From contig NZ_FQXG01000003.1 in the NCBI RefSeq assembly GCF_900129905.1, positions 448,249 to 512,248 on the forward strand: a DNA stretch of 64,000 bases, given 5' to 3'. This document shows, piece after piece, positions 49,095 through 58,969 of this stretch. Both the position numbers and the translations under genes were made by a program. Under the pieces are notes generated by a model that saw only the letters and a list, made by a program, of their open reading frames with translations, was not told the DNA's origin and ran no database searches. How positions within the stretch are numbered: the first letter of the stretch is position 1; every line of letters begins with the position of its first letter. This DNA is from Ferrimonas marina (GTDB taxonomy: Bacteria > Pseudomonadota > Gammaproteobacteria > Enterobacterales > Shewanellaceae).

Positions 49095-52000
49095 CTACTC
49101 TGGCGTGTAGCGGGTTACGGTCACGCTGCCAATCACGGTAAACCCTCGGCTTGGATCGTTGGCGTCGACGAAGCGGAACGTTGGGGTGATCTCCCCTTCA
49201 ACACTGTCGTCCACATCGATACGAAGGCGGAACAGCGCGTTGTTACCGCCAAGCACTTGCCGGCCTTCAGAGATGAGGGTGTAGTGCTGAGGCACATTGT
49301 CCAGACCGCCAGTTGGGAAGGTCAGTGAGGCGGCCAGCCCGCTGGAGTCATCAGCGCCCAGGTCCTGGAAGATGAAGCCCTGATCGGTCAGGTTAACCAG
49401 CGCGTACATGCCAAGGTCTACGTGGCCGGCTTCGCCATAGGGTAGGGCCAGGCTGACACTGACGAAGTCATGGTGCGGGAACGGATAGGTGGTGCAATCC
49501 GGGGTAAAGATGCTGGCCTCAGCTGCACACCGCAACACGATAATGTCGTCCATCTGGCGCTGGAACCAGGTGAAGTCCTTCGAGCCGTCACCGTTAATGG
49601 CGTAGGACCACATCATCGTGATGTCGTCGAAATCCGGCGAATACGACAGCATGTGTGGGAGCGCCATCATAAATCTCTGATCGTCAGGGTCGGCACCTGA
49701 GCTGGCGACGATAATCCCCCCTTTGCCGGTGCCGCCAGCACCGGCGTTGGCGTAGGCATCGACACTGATCAGATCGTCGGTTCCAATATCGGGCACCTCG
49801 GCCGGGTCGGTCAGAGCAAAGTTGCGGATGAACGTGTCTGGGTAGCGAATGAACTTGGTGTGGTTGGTTTCCTCTTCAGTCCAGTTCTCAACGGTAAAGC
49901 CGGACGCGTAACCGTGGTTCCTGTAGAGGTTAAAACGGAACGTGGCGTCGCCAGCGGTGTACTCAAGCAACTCGTCAGGGGATGCTGTGACAAAGGCCAA
50001 TCCTGAGCGGCGGTATTCCGGCTCAATGACCAGTGCATTGTGGTTGCTTGCCAATAAGTTGCCCTGTTCATCGTGGTAGGTGTATTGGATCCCGTTTGGA
50101 TCCAGGGCGGATTGCTGCAGGCCTGTCAACCAGAAGCTACCGCGGGGGCCGGGTTCAACCTGAACCTTCTGGCCATCGACAGCAATAGCGACTCCTTCGG
50201 GGTTGAAGCGGTAGGTCCCGTCCTCAAAGCTCACCAGGATTTCAACCAGCTTCTTCTCACCCACTGACAGGGACACCGGGTGTCCATCGGGCTTGCCGAA
50301 GATGGTCATTTGGGCCATCTGAGGCGGTGCCTCCACCGTCAGTGTGGTGGTAAAGGTGTGATCGCCAAACTCAGCGGTGAGGGTAATCGTCCCTTCTTGG
50401 TGGCCGCGGATATAGGGCACCGTGGTGGTGTCGATGCTGGCGATGCTGACGTCGGAGCTGGACCAGGTTATGTTACCGGTTGGGATGTATTCCGAACCAT
50501 CGCTAAGCAGGGTATGGAGTTTAATGATGGTGGGATCGCCAACCCATAGGTGACCTGGGTTGCTCGACTGAACCTCGATCCAGCCGGAGCTGACCTCAGC
50601 ATTGAGGACATTCACCATCAAGCTATGTTCGAGGCCGCGGTAGTAAGCAGTGATCTCGGCTTGTCCTGTAGCAATCGCATGCAAACGAACCTGGCCATCA
50701 CTCAGACTGATCTTGGCGATACTGGGGTCGCTGACCACCCATTGCGAGGCCAGTTGTTGCCAGGACTCACTGCCATCCTCAAACACGACGTGGAGACGCA
50801 GTTCTGGTGTGTCTCCGGGGCTCATTAGGGTACCCGCCTCTGTAGCGATTTCGATGCTGATTGGGGCGGCCAGGCGCACATGGGCGCTGGCAGAGCTGGC
50901 AATGGTCGGGTCGTCCAGGTGTGTAGCGGTGAGATGGGCGTTGCCTGGCTTATGGGCAAAGAAGCGAGCTGGTTGCACCTCAGAGATGATCTCCGGTGCG
51001 TCGACAGACCATTCAAATGCTGATGGGTCGGCGTCGATCACGGTGCCGTCAGAAAGTCGGAACTGAGCGCTAACGTCGGTATAAGCGCGAGCGTGACTTT
51101 CAATAGAAGCTGGGCTGATCACCATTGCGCTGATGGTAGTGCCTGTGGTGGTCCAGTTGATCAGGTTCGAGCTGACTGCGCCGAATTCAACCCAGACGTC
51201 AGCTGTTCCTGGGGCCTGGGTGATGTAGGCGCCGGTATCCGCGTCAATGACACCAGGGTCGGAGCTGTAGAGGGAAACACTGCGGCTGATGTCTTGGACC
51301 TTGCCGGAGGAGAATGTGGCAACGGCTTTGGGGTAGGCTTTAAGGCCGGCAGGCAACGCGGTCAGGCTTGAGCCTGAGGGGGTTGGGCTGACAGAAAGGT
51401 CGAGCGCCAGCAGGGTATCATCGCTGACGGTCATGTCGATATCCGCCAGCAGGCCTTGGGATTCCGCGGTGATTTTGGCCACCCCGGGGGCAATCGCGGT
51501 AACCACTCCGTCGGCGTCGACGCTGGCTACAGCGGGATCGGTTGACTGCCAGTTGCTGATGGCGACAGGCTGGAGTGTGTTGTTGTCGGCAGAGCCAAAC
51601 GCTTCGACCCGGGTTGATGTGCCGGTAAAGAGGTTTTCAGTGGGGGCGGTAACGCCCAGGGACACCACGGCCATTGGGTTCACTATTACAGTGTGTACCG
51701 CCTCTATGCCGTTGCTGGTCGTTGCTGTGATGTCGGCCGTGCCGGCTTTCATGCCAAGTACCAGACCACCAGGAGTGACATCGGCAACCGCCGGGTCGCT
51801 GCTGGTCAGGGCAGTGGCATTCATGTCTTGGTAAGTGCCATCGTTGTACTCAATCTGCGCCACGATAGGCGCAAAGGTATCCTCTACCAGCTGGTCTGGT
51901 GCACTTACGAACTGGATTGCTACGGCTTGCAGTGTAGCGGTGATCTCGACAGCAACACTGGCTGTCAGTTCTGCGGCGTTGACGGTGAGGTTGGCGGTAC

Positions 52001-52577
52001 CAGGCGACACGGGTTGAAGGGTCACGCTCCCGGGGGTTGGGTGGACAGTGAAGATGGCAGGGTCGCTTGAAAGCCATTGGCCGGCGTCCGTTAATGCGGT
52101 CTGCTCCTGGTTGCTCCAGCTAAGCAGGGCCTCGACGGTGGTGCTGCTGTTATCAGCAATAATTATCTGCTCTACTGCAGCACCTTGCTGGCCAATAGCG
52201 AGAAATTGGGCCACCGGTACTTCAAACGCCACGGTGGTGGAAGCCTCTGCATCCAGGTACTGGTAGTAGACCGTGACGTGACCGGCTTGTTCAGATGCAA
52301 GGGTGGCTTCATTGCCGTTTGCGCTGAGGGAAGCGGTGCTGTCGTTTTGCAGCCGCCAACTGCCCTGGCCAATGATGTCGACCGGCTGACCATCGGAAGT
52401 GGCGCTTGCTGACAAAGCTATCGGCAAGCCGGCCCACTGGGTTTCAGTGTCGGCTTCGATGGTAATGGCGATCTCCGTCGGCGGTGGCGGAATTACGATG
52501 GGTTCTGACGGCGCGGAACCGCCGCAACCGAGCAATAAGCAGGAAAGCAGCCCTGCCAGTAGCCAATGTCGAGTCAT
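49095..52577 (-). CDS. large Ig-like (Big2) repeat lipoprotein, 1160 aa
   Basis: The lipobox LLGC at residues ~15-18 is followed by a Pro-rich spacer and about ten bacterial Ig-like (Big2) domains of ~80-90 residues, each with a W-x-SSDPxVAxVxxxGxVxxxxxGTAxITA pattern. The last ~330 residues have a different, probably beta-rich C-terminal domain (QYTYHDEQGNLLASNHNALVIEP onward). Such proteins are usually surface adhesins or scaffolds. No sorting signal is seen beyond the lipid anchor. It is the largest gene in the window, transcribed alone. Confidence 0.8.
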   Translation of the reverse strand: MTRHWLLAGLLSCLLLGCGGSAPSEPIVIPPPPTEIAITIEADTETQWAGLPIALSASATSDGQPVDIIGQGSWRLQNDSTASLSANGNEATLASEQAGHVTVYYQYLDAEASTTVAFEVPVAQFLAIGQQGAAVEQIIIADNSSTTVEALLSWSNQEQTALTDAGQWLSSDPAIFTVHPTPGSVTLQPVSPGTANLTVNAAELTASVAVEITATLQAVAIQFVSAPDQLVEDTFAPIVAQIEYNDGTYQDMNATALTSSDPAVADVTPGGLVLGMKAGTADITATTSNGIEAVHTVIVNPMAVVSLGVTAPTENLFTGTSTRVEAFGSADNNTLQPVAISNWQSTDPAVASVDADGVVTAIAPGVAKITAESQGLLADIDMTVSDDTLLALDLSVSPTPSGSSLTALPAGLKAYPKAVATFSSGKVQDISRSVSLYSSDPGVIDADTGAYITQAPGTADVWVEFGAVSSNLINWTTTGTTISAMVISPASIESHARAYTDVSAQFRLSDGTVIDADPSAFEWSVDAPEIISEVQPARFFAHKPGNAHLTATHLDDPTIASSASAHVRLAAPISIEIATEAGTLMSPGDTPELRLHVVFEDGSESWQQLASQWVVSDPSIAKISLSDGQVRLHAIATGQAEITAYYRGLEHSLMVNVLNAEVSSGWIEVQSSNPGHLWVGDPTIIKLHTLLSDGSEYIPTGNITWSSSDVSIASIDTTTVPYIRGHQEGTITLTAEFGDHTFTTTLTVEAPPQMAQMTIFGKPDGHPVSLSVGEKKLVEILVSFEDGTYRFNPEGVAIAVDGQKVQVEPGPRGSFWLTGLQQSALDPNGIQYTYHDEQGNLLASNHNALVIEPEYRRSGLAFVTASPDELLEYTAGDATFRFNLYRNHGYASGFTVENWTEEETNHTKFIRYPDTFIRNFALTDPAEVPDIGTDDLISVDAYANAGAGGTGKGGIIVASSGADPDDQRFMMALPHMLSYSPDFDDITMMWSYAINGDGSKDFTWFQRQMDDIIVLRCAAEASIFTPDCTTYPFPHHDFVSVSLALPYGEAGHVDLGMYALVNLTDQGFIFQDLGADDSSGLAASLTFPTGGLDNVPQHYTLISEGRQVLGGNNALFRLRIDVDDSVEGEITPTFRFVDANDPSRGFTVIGSVTVTRYTPE
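49700..52480 (-). repeat. tandem Big2 coding repeats
   Basis: Roughly ten ~260-nt units encoding Ig-like domains. They have diverged at the nucleotide level but keep the SSD-x-x-VA and G-T/K-A-x-I-T-A blocks. Confidence 0.6.
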
Positions 52578-52765
52578 ATGTTCACCAGCAACAATAGTTT
52601 ACTTCTGGCTACCAATATATCGCGGCGGGGTATTAGGGGTCAGAAAACAACCGTAGAAACCGAACGAAAATGCCGAATAGAACGTCGACCGCGATTCAAC
52701 ATGGTCAATTGCCTGGCGGAGGTGTGACCGTGAGCGTTTTACTGGGGGTGTGGCGGAGTAAATAA

Positions 52766-52795
52766 AAAAACCCCGGGCATTGGCCCAGGGTTTTT
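52766..52795 (-). terminator. terminator of the H-NS-like gene
   Basis: A stem AAAAACCCCGGGC with GCCCAGGGTTTTT (one mismatch), a 4-nt loop and T residues on both strands, 14 nt after the stop at 52809. Confidence 0.8.
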
Positions 52796-52808
52796 GATAA
52801 GGCAATCT

Positions 52809-53219
52809 TTAGGCGTTGTCGCCTTGGATCAGGAATGAATCCAGGTTCTCGCCGGCGTCCAGGCGTTCCTTGATGGCTTTGGGGGTACGGCCTTGGCCGG
52901 TCCAGGTGATGCGCTCACCGCCTACCATGATCTCGTATTTCGGCGGACGCGGAGCACGTTTCTTGCGCGGCTTGATGCCAACATCGGCGGCATTAAGGTC
53001 GTCGAAAGAAATTCCGGCCTGGGCCATCTGCTCTTGGATTTCCAGAATCTTGGCCATGCGCTCAGCATTCGCTTCTTGTTCCGCAGCGAACTCTTCTTCG
53101 CGCTCGGTTTTGATGCCTTGCAGCTTGGTGATCACTTCATCCAGTTCTTCCAAAGAAAGCTCTTTCACTTGGGCTTTCAGGCGGCGAGCGTGAGTTAAGA
53201 TTTCCAGAAATTCGGTCAT
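52809..53219 (-). CDS. H-NS family nucleoid protein, 136 aa
   Basis: H-NS proteins bind and silence AT-rich DNA; plasmid-borne copies limit the cost of acquired genes. The N-terminal ~65 residues form the oligomerisation coiled coil (VKELSLEELDEVITKLQGIKTEREEEFAAEQ). The C-terminal domain has KYEIMVGGERITWTGQGRTPKAIKERLDAGENLDSFLI with the TWTGQGRTP DNA-binding loop. The length is typical. AGGAG precedes the ATG. It could silence the AT-rich 39-41 kb operon. Confidence 0.9.
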   Translation of the reverse strand: MTEFLEILTHARRLKAQVKELSLEELDEVITKLQGIKTEREEEFAAEQEANAERMAKILEIQEQMAQAGISFDDLNAADVGIKPRKKRAPRPPKYEIMVGGERITWTGQGRTPKAIKERLDAGENLDSFLIQGDNA

Positions 53220-53473
53220 GGCCGTCTCCTAATTGTTAATTGCCGACCGCTTGTCAGCATGAATTCAGATAACAAAGCCGATACTAAACAATAAGATTGG
53301 GGGTGTAAACAGGCAAAGTGAGCAAATTGGGCTTATTCAGTGTTGCGGTATGGGAAGTGGGGATGCATTAAAATCGTAAGGTAGAGCTTAGCCTATTTAC
53401 AAGTTACGGCCAGTTGTTACTATCCAAGCGTTGAGAGCTGTTCCCTGATTTCGTAGTTAAGGAAGAGAGTAGT

Positions 53474-54382
53474 ATGTGGTTCAAAAATCTAAGCTGCTTC
53501 GTGCTGACAAAAGGGTTGGCAATCGACCAAGAAACACTCGAGAAGCAGTGCGGTGCCATGCGCACCGGTGAGTTAACCCGTGAGCAGGTAAGCAAGTGGG
53601 GGTTTATCAGTCCCTGGGGCGAAGACTCTGAACAGTTGGTTCATGCCGCCGACGGTGCATACCGGCTGGCTGTTGAGTACCAGGAAAAGATAGTGCCAGC
53701 GGCTATCGTCAATAAGCAGGTTAAAGAGCGCGTTCGTGAGCTTGAGAAGCGAGAGGGCCGGCCAGCTCGTAAGGCGGAGCGAGACGACTTCAAAGAGCAG
53801 GTGATCAAAACCATGCTGCCTGTGGCTTTTGTTCGTTCGAAGATAGTCCAAATGGTGATCCTGCCAGAGGCCAAGTTTGTGTTGATTGATTCAGCGGCGT
53901 CAGCGCAGGCCGAATCCGTTCTCAGTTTGTTGCGCCAGGCCATTGGCAGTCTGCCTGTTGTGCCACTGATGACCTCTGTATTGCCCGAAGAGCAGTTTAA
54001 AGAGTGGGTAGAGGATACTGAAGTGGAGCAGGGTAACTTGCAGCTGGTCGAGGACGTCCTGTTCAAGGCCGCCGAAGGAGGGGCTAGTGCCAAGTTCAAG
54101 GATGTACCATTTGACTCGGACACCGTTCAGAGTGCGATGGCCGGCAATATGGTCAAGCAGATTGGTCTGCAGTACGGGGAAGATTGCTCGTTCGTGCTCG
54201 ATGGCGCACTGGTGTTCCGTCGTCTCAAGTTTGACGAATCACTGACAGCACAGAGTGACGACATCGACAAAGATGACGTGCTGGCTAAGACGGACGCAGA
54301 CTTTGTGCTGTTCGTCGGAAGTGTGACCCAGATGCTCAATGAGGTTACCGAGGCACTCGGTGGGATTGACGCAGAGATCTAG
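53474..54382 (+). CDS. rdgC: recombination-associated protein RdgC
   Basis: RdgC is a ring-shaped DNA-binding protein that restrains RecA. The start MWFKNLSCFVLTK and the segments GFISPWGEDSEQLVHAADGAYRLAVEYQEKIVPAAIVN (shown here in part), MLPVAFVRSK and GNMVKQIGLQYGEDCSFVLDGALVFRRLKF match the family over its whole length (302 aa, the usual size). AAGGAAGAG precedes the ATG. A perfect inverted repeat (54389-54408) follows the stop. Copies on large plasmids and phages are known. Confidence 0.95.
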   Translation: MWFKNLSCFVLTKGLAIDQETLEKQCGAMRTGELTREQVSKWGFISPWGEDSEQLVHAADGAYRLAVEYQEKIVPAAIVNKQVKERVRELEKREGRPARKAERDDFKEQVIKTMLPVAFVRSKIVQMVILPEAKFVLIDSAASAQAESVLSLLRQAIGSLPVVPLMTSVLPEEQFKEWVEDTEVEQGNLQLVEDVLFKAAEGGASAKFKDVPFDSDTVQSAMAGNMVKQIGLQYGEDCSFVLDGALVFRRLKFDESLTAQSDDIDKDDVLAKTDADFVLFVGSVTQMLNEVTEALGGIDAEI

Positions 54383-54388
54383 GTTATG

Positions 54389-54408
54389 ACGACAGGTTCA
54401 CCTGTCGT
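54389..54408. other. perfect 9-bp inverted repeat after rdgC
   Basis: ACGACAGGT and its complement, separated by 2 nt, 6 nt after the stop. No T-run follows, so a protein-binding site is as likely as a terminator. Confidence 0.4.
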
Positions 54409-54506
54409 TAAGCCAAAAAGTTATTCCATCATGCAGAGAGGTCCCTTGGAAAAAAGCGGGGCACCACCCAGTAGTAACAAACCATCATCAGAGGAGACCA
54501 GACTCT

Positions 54507-54845
54507 GTGGCCAAAAAGCTGACCCAGGACGTCATTGCAGAGTTCTATGCCCAGTTAATGCACCAAGGCCAGTGGATATACCAGAACTGCCTTGAGACCG
54601 GGTGTCCGGTCCTATACGTGGGGTCAGGTGCCGCACTTGAACGGTTCGAGTTGTTCACTCCCATACTGGCCAATCTGTGTCTGGAACATTTGGAGCAGCG
54701 CTGCAAGATAGACACCGCGGATCTTAGGGCCAGGCTCACGGCGTCCAGGGAATGGCCGCGGCGCAAGGCCATAGTCGCCGTCCTGGCTGAGGCCATGCAG
54801 CGGTTGCCGGCTGACCTGGCACGACGTATTCGCCAAGGTGATTGA
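54507..54845 (+). CDS. hypothetical protein, 112 aa (GTG start)
   Basis: A small helical protein (DVIAEFYAQLMHQGQWIYQNCLETG... LANLCLEHLEQRCKIDTADLRARL). GAGGAG lies 10 nt before the GTG. It lies 124 nt downstream of rdgC and may share its transcript. No family recognised. Confidence 0.5.
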   Translation: MAKKLTQDVIAEFYAQLMHQGQWIYQNCLETGCPVLYVGSGAALERFELFTPILANLCLEHLEQRCKIDTADLRARLTASREWPRRKAIVAVLAEAMQRLPADLARRIRQGD

Positions 54846-54974
54846 ACAACCTATTTGACATAATTATTGTTGTCCTGGGGCAGGCATCGTCAGTCGGTGT
54901 TTGCCTTTTTATTGTGCGTGGAGTTCTACCGTTGTGCTGGTACCATTAAGCCGTTATCACGACTTGGGGTAGAC

Positions 54975-55811
54975 ATGGAACGCACGCTCTTGAATGTGCA
55001 GCATTGGCTAAAGGAATCCGGGATCACTGATCAGCTTGTTTGGCACCCAGACCATGGAGAGGCCCTGGCAAAGGCATTGGGTAAACAGATAAGCAGCGCG
55101 AGAATATGGGACTCCGGAGTTAATGTGGTTTTCGGCTCTGCGGGCCAGCGCTACACGCAGAATTTTTACTGCAGCTTTGCTATGCAGTTGGTTCAGGAAT
55201 TACCTGAGCTTAGCTACGGCCAGTGGCGGGATAGCATGTCGCTGGTGTGCTTGAATCAACCGGGGATGACCGAACGGATTTGGGATCACCTGGAGGAGTT
55301 CTGCGCCAATCGTCCCGAGCAGTCTGCTGGCCGCTTCAAGAATAAGGCACGTGACCGAGCACAATCCACAGTTTCCATTGGGGCCCTCTGGCAGCACTTC
55401 GCCAGCGCCGACGCCGGCGTGGATCCGTCCGATTTGCTACCGCCAAATGCTCTGAACCGGCTCCACAACCTGCGCGCCGTCGGCTGTGGAGTGCTGCTAT
55501 TGCTGTGTTTGCTCCTGGGTTCGGTTGTTGGCGCGATGAGTTGGCTGTTCTGGGGTGTCATGGCGCCCGCGGCATTGGCACTCTACCTAACTACCGCTCG
55601 GATCCAGTGGATCACTGCAGAGGAGGCGTTGGCGCAGTTTAGTCCAGAATTGAGGCATTCTGCGGACTTATCGGATCTGCTGCACTGCCTGGCGCAGTAC
55701 CAGGGCGGGATCAGTCCAGCGCAGCTTCGTGCGGTAAACACCATGCCGGTGCATAGGCTGAGGCCATTGGCCACATTTGTTAGGCGCCAAGTGACGGTTC
55801 AATCCAGCTAA
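54975..55811 (+). CDS. two-pass membrane protein, 278 aa
   Basis: A ~170-residue N-terminal cytoplasmic part is followed by two membrane segments (VGCGVLLLLCLLLGSVVGAMS and LFWGVMAPAALALYLTT). A C-terminal helical tail with basic residues follows (VHRLRPLATFVRRQ). ATG 54975 is preferred over the frame's first codon at 54867, whose extension has no ribosome site. Function unknown. Confidence 0.55.
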   Translation: MERTLLNVQHWLKESGITDQLVWHPDHGEALAKALGKQISSARIWDSGVNVVFGSAGQRYTQNFYCSFAMQLVQELPELSYGQWRDSMSLVCLNQPGMTERIWDHLEEFCANRPEQSAGRFKNKARDRAQSTVSIGALWQHFASADAGVDPSDLLPPNALNRLHNLRAVGCGVLLLLCLLLGSVVGAMSWLFWGVMAPAALALYLTTARIQWITAEEALAQFSPELRHSADLSDLLHCLAQYQGGISPAQLRAVNTMPVHRLRPLATFVRRQVTVQSS

Positions 55812-55900
55812 CGGTTTGACCGGTTGGGCCCAGTGGTGGTCGTGGTTGACCGTTAAACTTCACAGTTAAGTTGCGTTATTAATGTGAGTTCCTCCCTCGA

Positions 55901-55908
55901 GGTAAAAT
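55901..55908 (+). promoter_or_regulatory. GGTAAAAT element
   Basis: The octamer lies 19 nt before the ATG at 55928 with a GGAGG site between. It has the same arrangement as at 3001. Confidence 0.35.
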
Positions 55909-55927
55909 AGAGGTTGGAGGATTCACA

Positions 55928-56542
55928 ATGTCAGTACGAAAAGAGATCTTCGGTCACCTAAATGAGGCCGACCAGCCCGGTTTACTTGAGGTTTTGCAGG
56001 CCACCGGGTGTAATACCGTGACGCACTTTGAAAGAGAGCGAATTTTTGAGGCAATTTACGAGGCCGCGCGGTTAAATTCCCGCACGACAGTTAGCCGCAT
56101 GCGCTGCTCGGACTTTCTGCGTATGGCGCTTCCCGGTGGGATCCCGCAAAAGCTGGACCAGACCCGGGCCCTGGTAGAGGAGGGCACGCCATTCTCGTCC
56201 CTGCCGACATTGGACTTTAGTCACGACGGTCAGGGTAAGGCGACGGTGACCAGCCACGAGGGCCGCCACCGTGCCAAAGCGCTGATCGAGCGTTATGGGG
56301 ATGATGCCGAGATGCTGGTCAATGTCACCAGCGTCAGTGGTGGTAACGGCGGAGCCATCCGCTTTGACCGGCAGTACGATGGCAGCTTTGATGATCTCGC
56401 GACTCGGGGTCAGGTCTTGCCGACGTTGCTGATCTCCCAAGATGGCAGCGAACGGATGCGGATGCCTGACAGCTATCTGTATCCGTTTTTGAGCAAAGCA
56501 TTGCAGCAGGAGCAGGAAGGCCGCGGGCCGACTCTGCACTGA
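55928..56542 (+). CDS. ParB-superfamily-like protein, 204 aa
   Basis: The middle part has a ParB-like core: PTLDFSHDGQGKATVTSHEGRHRAKALIERYGDDAEMLVNV, where EGRHRAKAL stands for the D/E-G-x-R-R/H block. This variant is common in phage and plasmid polyvalent proteins. The N-terminus is helical (FERERIFEAIYEAARLN). No HTH is seen, so centromere binding is unlikely. GGAGG precedes the ATG. It lies 44 nt upstream of nrdA. Confidence 0.55.
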   Translation: MSVRKEIFGHLNEADQPGLLEVLQATGCNTVTHFERERIFEAIYEAARLNSRTTVSRMRCSDFLRMALPGGIPQKLDQTRALVEEGTPFSSLPTLDFSHDGQGKATVTSHEGRHRAKALIERYGDDAEMLVNVTSVSGGNGGAIRFDRQYDGSFDDLATRGQVLPTLLISQDGSERMRMPDSYLYPFLSKALQQEQEGRGPTLH

Positions 56543-56586
56543 AACCGACAAAAGTATTATTTGAAGCCAGCGGGGCATCAGGAAAT

Positions 56587-58893
56587 ATGACTCAGATCCG
56601 TACTAAGAAGCGTGATGGCCGGCTTGAACCCATTGCGATTGAGAAGATCCATCGCGTGGTTCAGTGGGCCGCTGAAGGGCTCGATGATGTCAGCGCCAGC
56701 CAGGTCGAACTGTCTGCCAAAATCCAGTTCTACGATGGGATCCCCACCGAAGACATCCACAGGATCCTGACCAAGGCCGCGGCCGATCTGATCTCCGAAG
56801 ACGCACCGGGTTACCAGCAATTGGCCGCACGCCTGGCCGTGTTCCAGCTGAGAAAAGCCGCCTACGCTCAGTTCACCCCGCCCACACTGTACGATCACCT
56901 GAAACGGATGGTGCGACTGGGCAGATATGACGCCAGCCTGCTGGAGCAATACAGTAGGGAAGCGTGGGATCACCTGGAGACAGTTGTTGAGCATCACCGT
57001 GATCTGGAGCTGGCCTACGCCGGCGTGACCCAGTTCGAGGGTAAGTACCTGGTGCAGGACCGTTCCACTGGCCAGGTGTTTGAAACCCCTCAGATGGCCA
57101 TGATGATGATCTGCGCCACCCTGTTCATCGAAGAGAAGGACCCGGTTGCCCGGCTGCAGTGGGTGGAGCAGTTCTACCAGGCGCTGTCGCAAGGTAAGAT
57201 CTCCTTGCCCACCCCCATCATGGGTGGCATGCGCACCCCGACCCGGCAGTTCTCCTCCTGCGTATTGATCGAGTCCGGTGACAGTCTGGCCAGCATCAAT
57301 GCCACCTCCGCGGCCATTGTTGATTACGTCAGTCAGCGCGCCGGCATCGGCATTAATGGCGGTCGGATCCGCGGCGCAGGCAGCCCGATCCGGGGCGGTG
57401 AGGCGGTGCACACCGGTTGCATCCCGTTCTATAAGCATTTCCAGACCGCGGTGAAGTCCTGTTCCCAGGGCGGGATCCGCGGTGGCGCGGCCACCCTGTA
57501 CTATCCGCTGTGGCACATCGAGGCCCAGGATCTGCTGGTGTTGAAGAACAACAAGGGGGTGGAGGCCAACCGGATCCGCCACCTGGATTACGGGGTCCAG
57601 CTCAACCGGTTGATGTATGAGCGGCTGCAGCAGGGCGGCAACATCACCCTGTTCTCCCCTGGCGATGTGCCGGATCTGTACGACGCCTTCTTTGCGGATC
57701 AGGCGCTGTTCCGGGTGTTATACGAGCGGTACGAGCAGCAAGAGGATCTGCGTAAGATCGTGCTCAAGGCTGAAGATCTCTTCATGGTGCTGGTGCAGGA
57801 GCGGGCAAACACCGGGCGTATCTTCATTCAAAATGTCGACAACTGTAATGACTTTGGCCCGTTCCGTGCCGAATTGGCGCCGATCAAACAATCCAACCTG
57901 TGTGCTGAGATCGCCCTGCCGACCAAACCCCTGCAGTACCCGGGGGATCCGGAAGGAGAGATCGCCCTCTGTACTCTGCTGGCCTTTAACCTGGGCGCCC
58001 TTGAGAGCCTGGATGAATTAGAGCACCTGGCGCGATTGGCCGTGCGGGGGCTCGACAACTTGCTCGACTACCAGAACTACCCGTTGGAGGCGGCCGAACG
58101 TAGCACGATGAACCGGCGACCGCTGGGCGTGGGCGTCATCAACTACGCCTACTACCTGGCCAAGAACGGCATGAAGTATTCCGATGGGTCCGCCAACGAT
58201 CTGACCCACCGCACCTTCGAAGCAATTCAGTTCTACCTGATGCAGGCCTCCATGGAGCTCGCCAAAGAGCGTGGCCCTTGTCCGCTGTTCGGGGAGACGA
58301 AGATGTCGCAGGGGATCCTGCCCATCGACACCTACAAAAAACAGGTGGATCGCCACCATAACCAGCCGTTGCTGCTCGACTGGGAAGGGCTGAGGGCCAA
58401 CATCCTGGCACATGGTGTGCGTAACTCCACCGTCAGTGCCCTGATGCCGTCGGAGACCTCATCTCAGGTGGCCAACGCAACCAATGGCATTGAACCGCCA
58501 CGAGGTTTGGTTTCGGTTAAATCCAGCAAGGATGGGATCTACCGCCAGGTGGTGCCCGAGATTAACCGGTTGCGTGATCAGTATGAGCTGCTGTGGGACA
58601 TGCCGGACAACGATGGCTATCTCGTGCTCTGTGCGTTGATGCAGAAGTTCGTTGATCAAGCTATCTCTGCCAACACCAACTACGACCCGGGCAAGTTCCC
58701 CGACGGTCGGATCCCGGTCAAGCGACTGCTCCGTGATCTCGCGTACTTCTACTCGCTGGGCGGCAAAACCCTCTACTACCAGAACACTCGCGACGGTCAG
58801 AAAGAGCACAGCGGTGCCGTCGAGTCCGCTCCGGTTGAGGCCATGGTCATCGAGGATGACGGCGACTGTGACGGCGGCGGGTGCAAGATCTAG
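56587..58893 (+). CDS. nrdA: class Ia ribonucleoside-diphosphate reductase, alpha subunit
   Basis: NrdA reduces ribonucleoside diphosphates to deoxyribonucleotides in the cytoplasm, with NrdB. Residues 1-90 are the ATP cone. C225 (SSCVLIE) and C462 ([13 protein letters not shown]) form the redox pair, and N437-C439-E441 (NLCAE) is the active site, at the same numbers as in E. coli. LYYQNTRDG supplies the radical-transfer tyrosines, and the tail ends CDGGGCKI. It has 768 aa versus 761 in E. coli. AGGAA precedes the ATG. Codon choice is strikingly uniform and GC-rich, suggesting high expression. Confidence 0.97.
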   Translation: MTQIRTKKRDGRLEPIAIEKIHRVVQWAAEGLDDVSASQVELSAKIQFYDGIPTEDIHRILTKAAADLISEDAPGYQQLAARLAVFQLRKAAYAQFTPPTLYDHLKRMVRLGRYDASLLEQYSREAWDHLETVVEHHRDLELAYAGVTQFEGKYLVQDRSTGQVFETPQMAMMMICATLFIEEKDPVARLQWVEQFYQALSQGKISLPTPIMGGMRTPTRQFSSCVLIESGDSLASINATSAAIVDYVSQRAGIGINGGRIRGAGSPIRGGEAVHTGCIPFYKHFQTAVKSCSQGGIRGGAATLYYPLWHIEAQDLLVLKNNKGVEANRIRHLDYGVQLNRLMYERLQQGGNITLFSPGDVPDLYDAFFADQALFRVLYERYEQQEDLRKIVLKAEDLFMVLVQERANTGRIFIQNVDNCNDFGPFRAELAPIKQSNLCAEIALPTKPLQYPGDPEGEIALCTLLAFNLGALESLDELEHLARLAVRGLDNLLDYQNYPLEAAERSTMNRRPLGVGVINYAYYLAKNGMKYSDGSANDLTHRTFEAIQFYLMQASMELAKERGPCPLFGETKMSQGILPIDTYKKQVDRHHNQPLLLDWEGLRANILAHGVRNSTVSALMPSETSSQVANATNGIEPPRGLVSVKSSKDGIYRQVVPEINRLRDQYELLWDMPDNDGYLVLCALMQKFVDQAISANTNYDPGKFPDGRIPVKRLLRDLAYFYSLGGKTLYYQNTRDGQKEHSGAVESAPVEAMVIEDDGDCDGGGCKI

Positions 58894-58969
58894 CTTCTGT
58901 CGGGAGCTGAACCACTTCACCGGCAGTGCGGTACTGCCGGTGCCAATTCAACATAGAGCCGAGGGAATC

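Noticed and set aside
54386..54595. Plus-strand frame of 69 codons after rdgC
   Set aside because: It overlaps the better-supported GTG gene at 54507 in another phase and is Pro/Ser-rich without protein-like patterning.
56578..57582. Long minus-strand open frame (334 codons) opposite nrdA
   Set aside because: It is antisense to an unmistakable nrdA. It results from the strong codon bias there and resembles no protein family.
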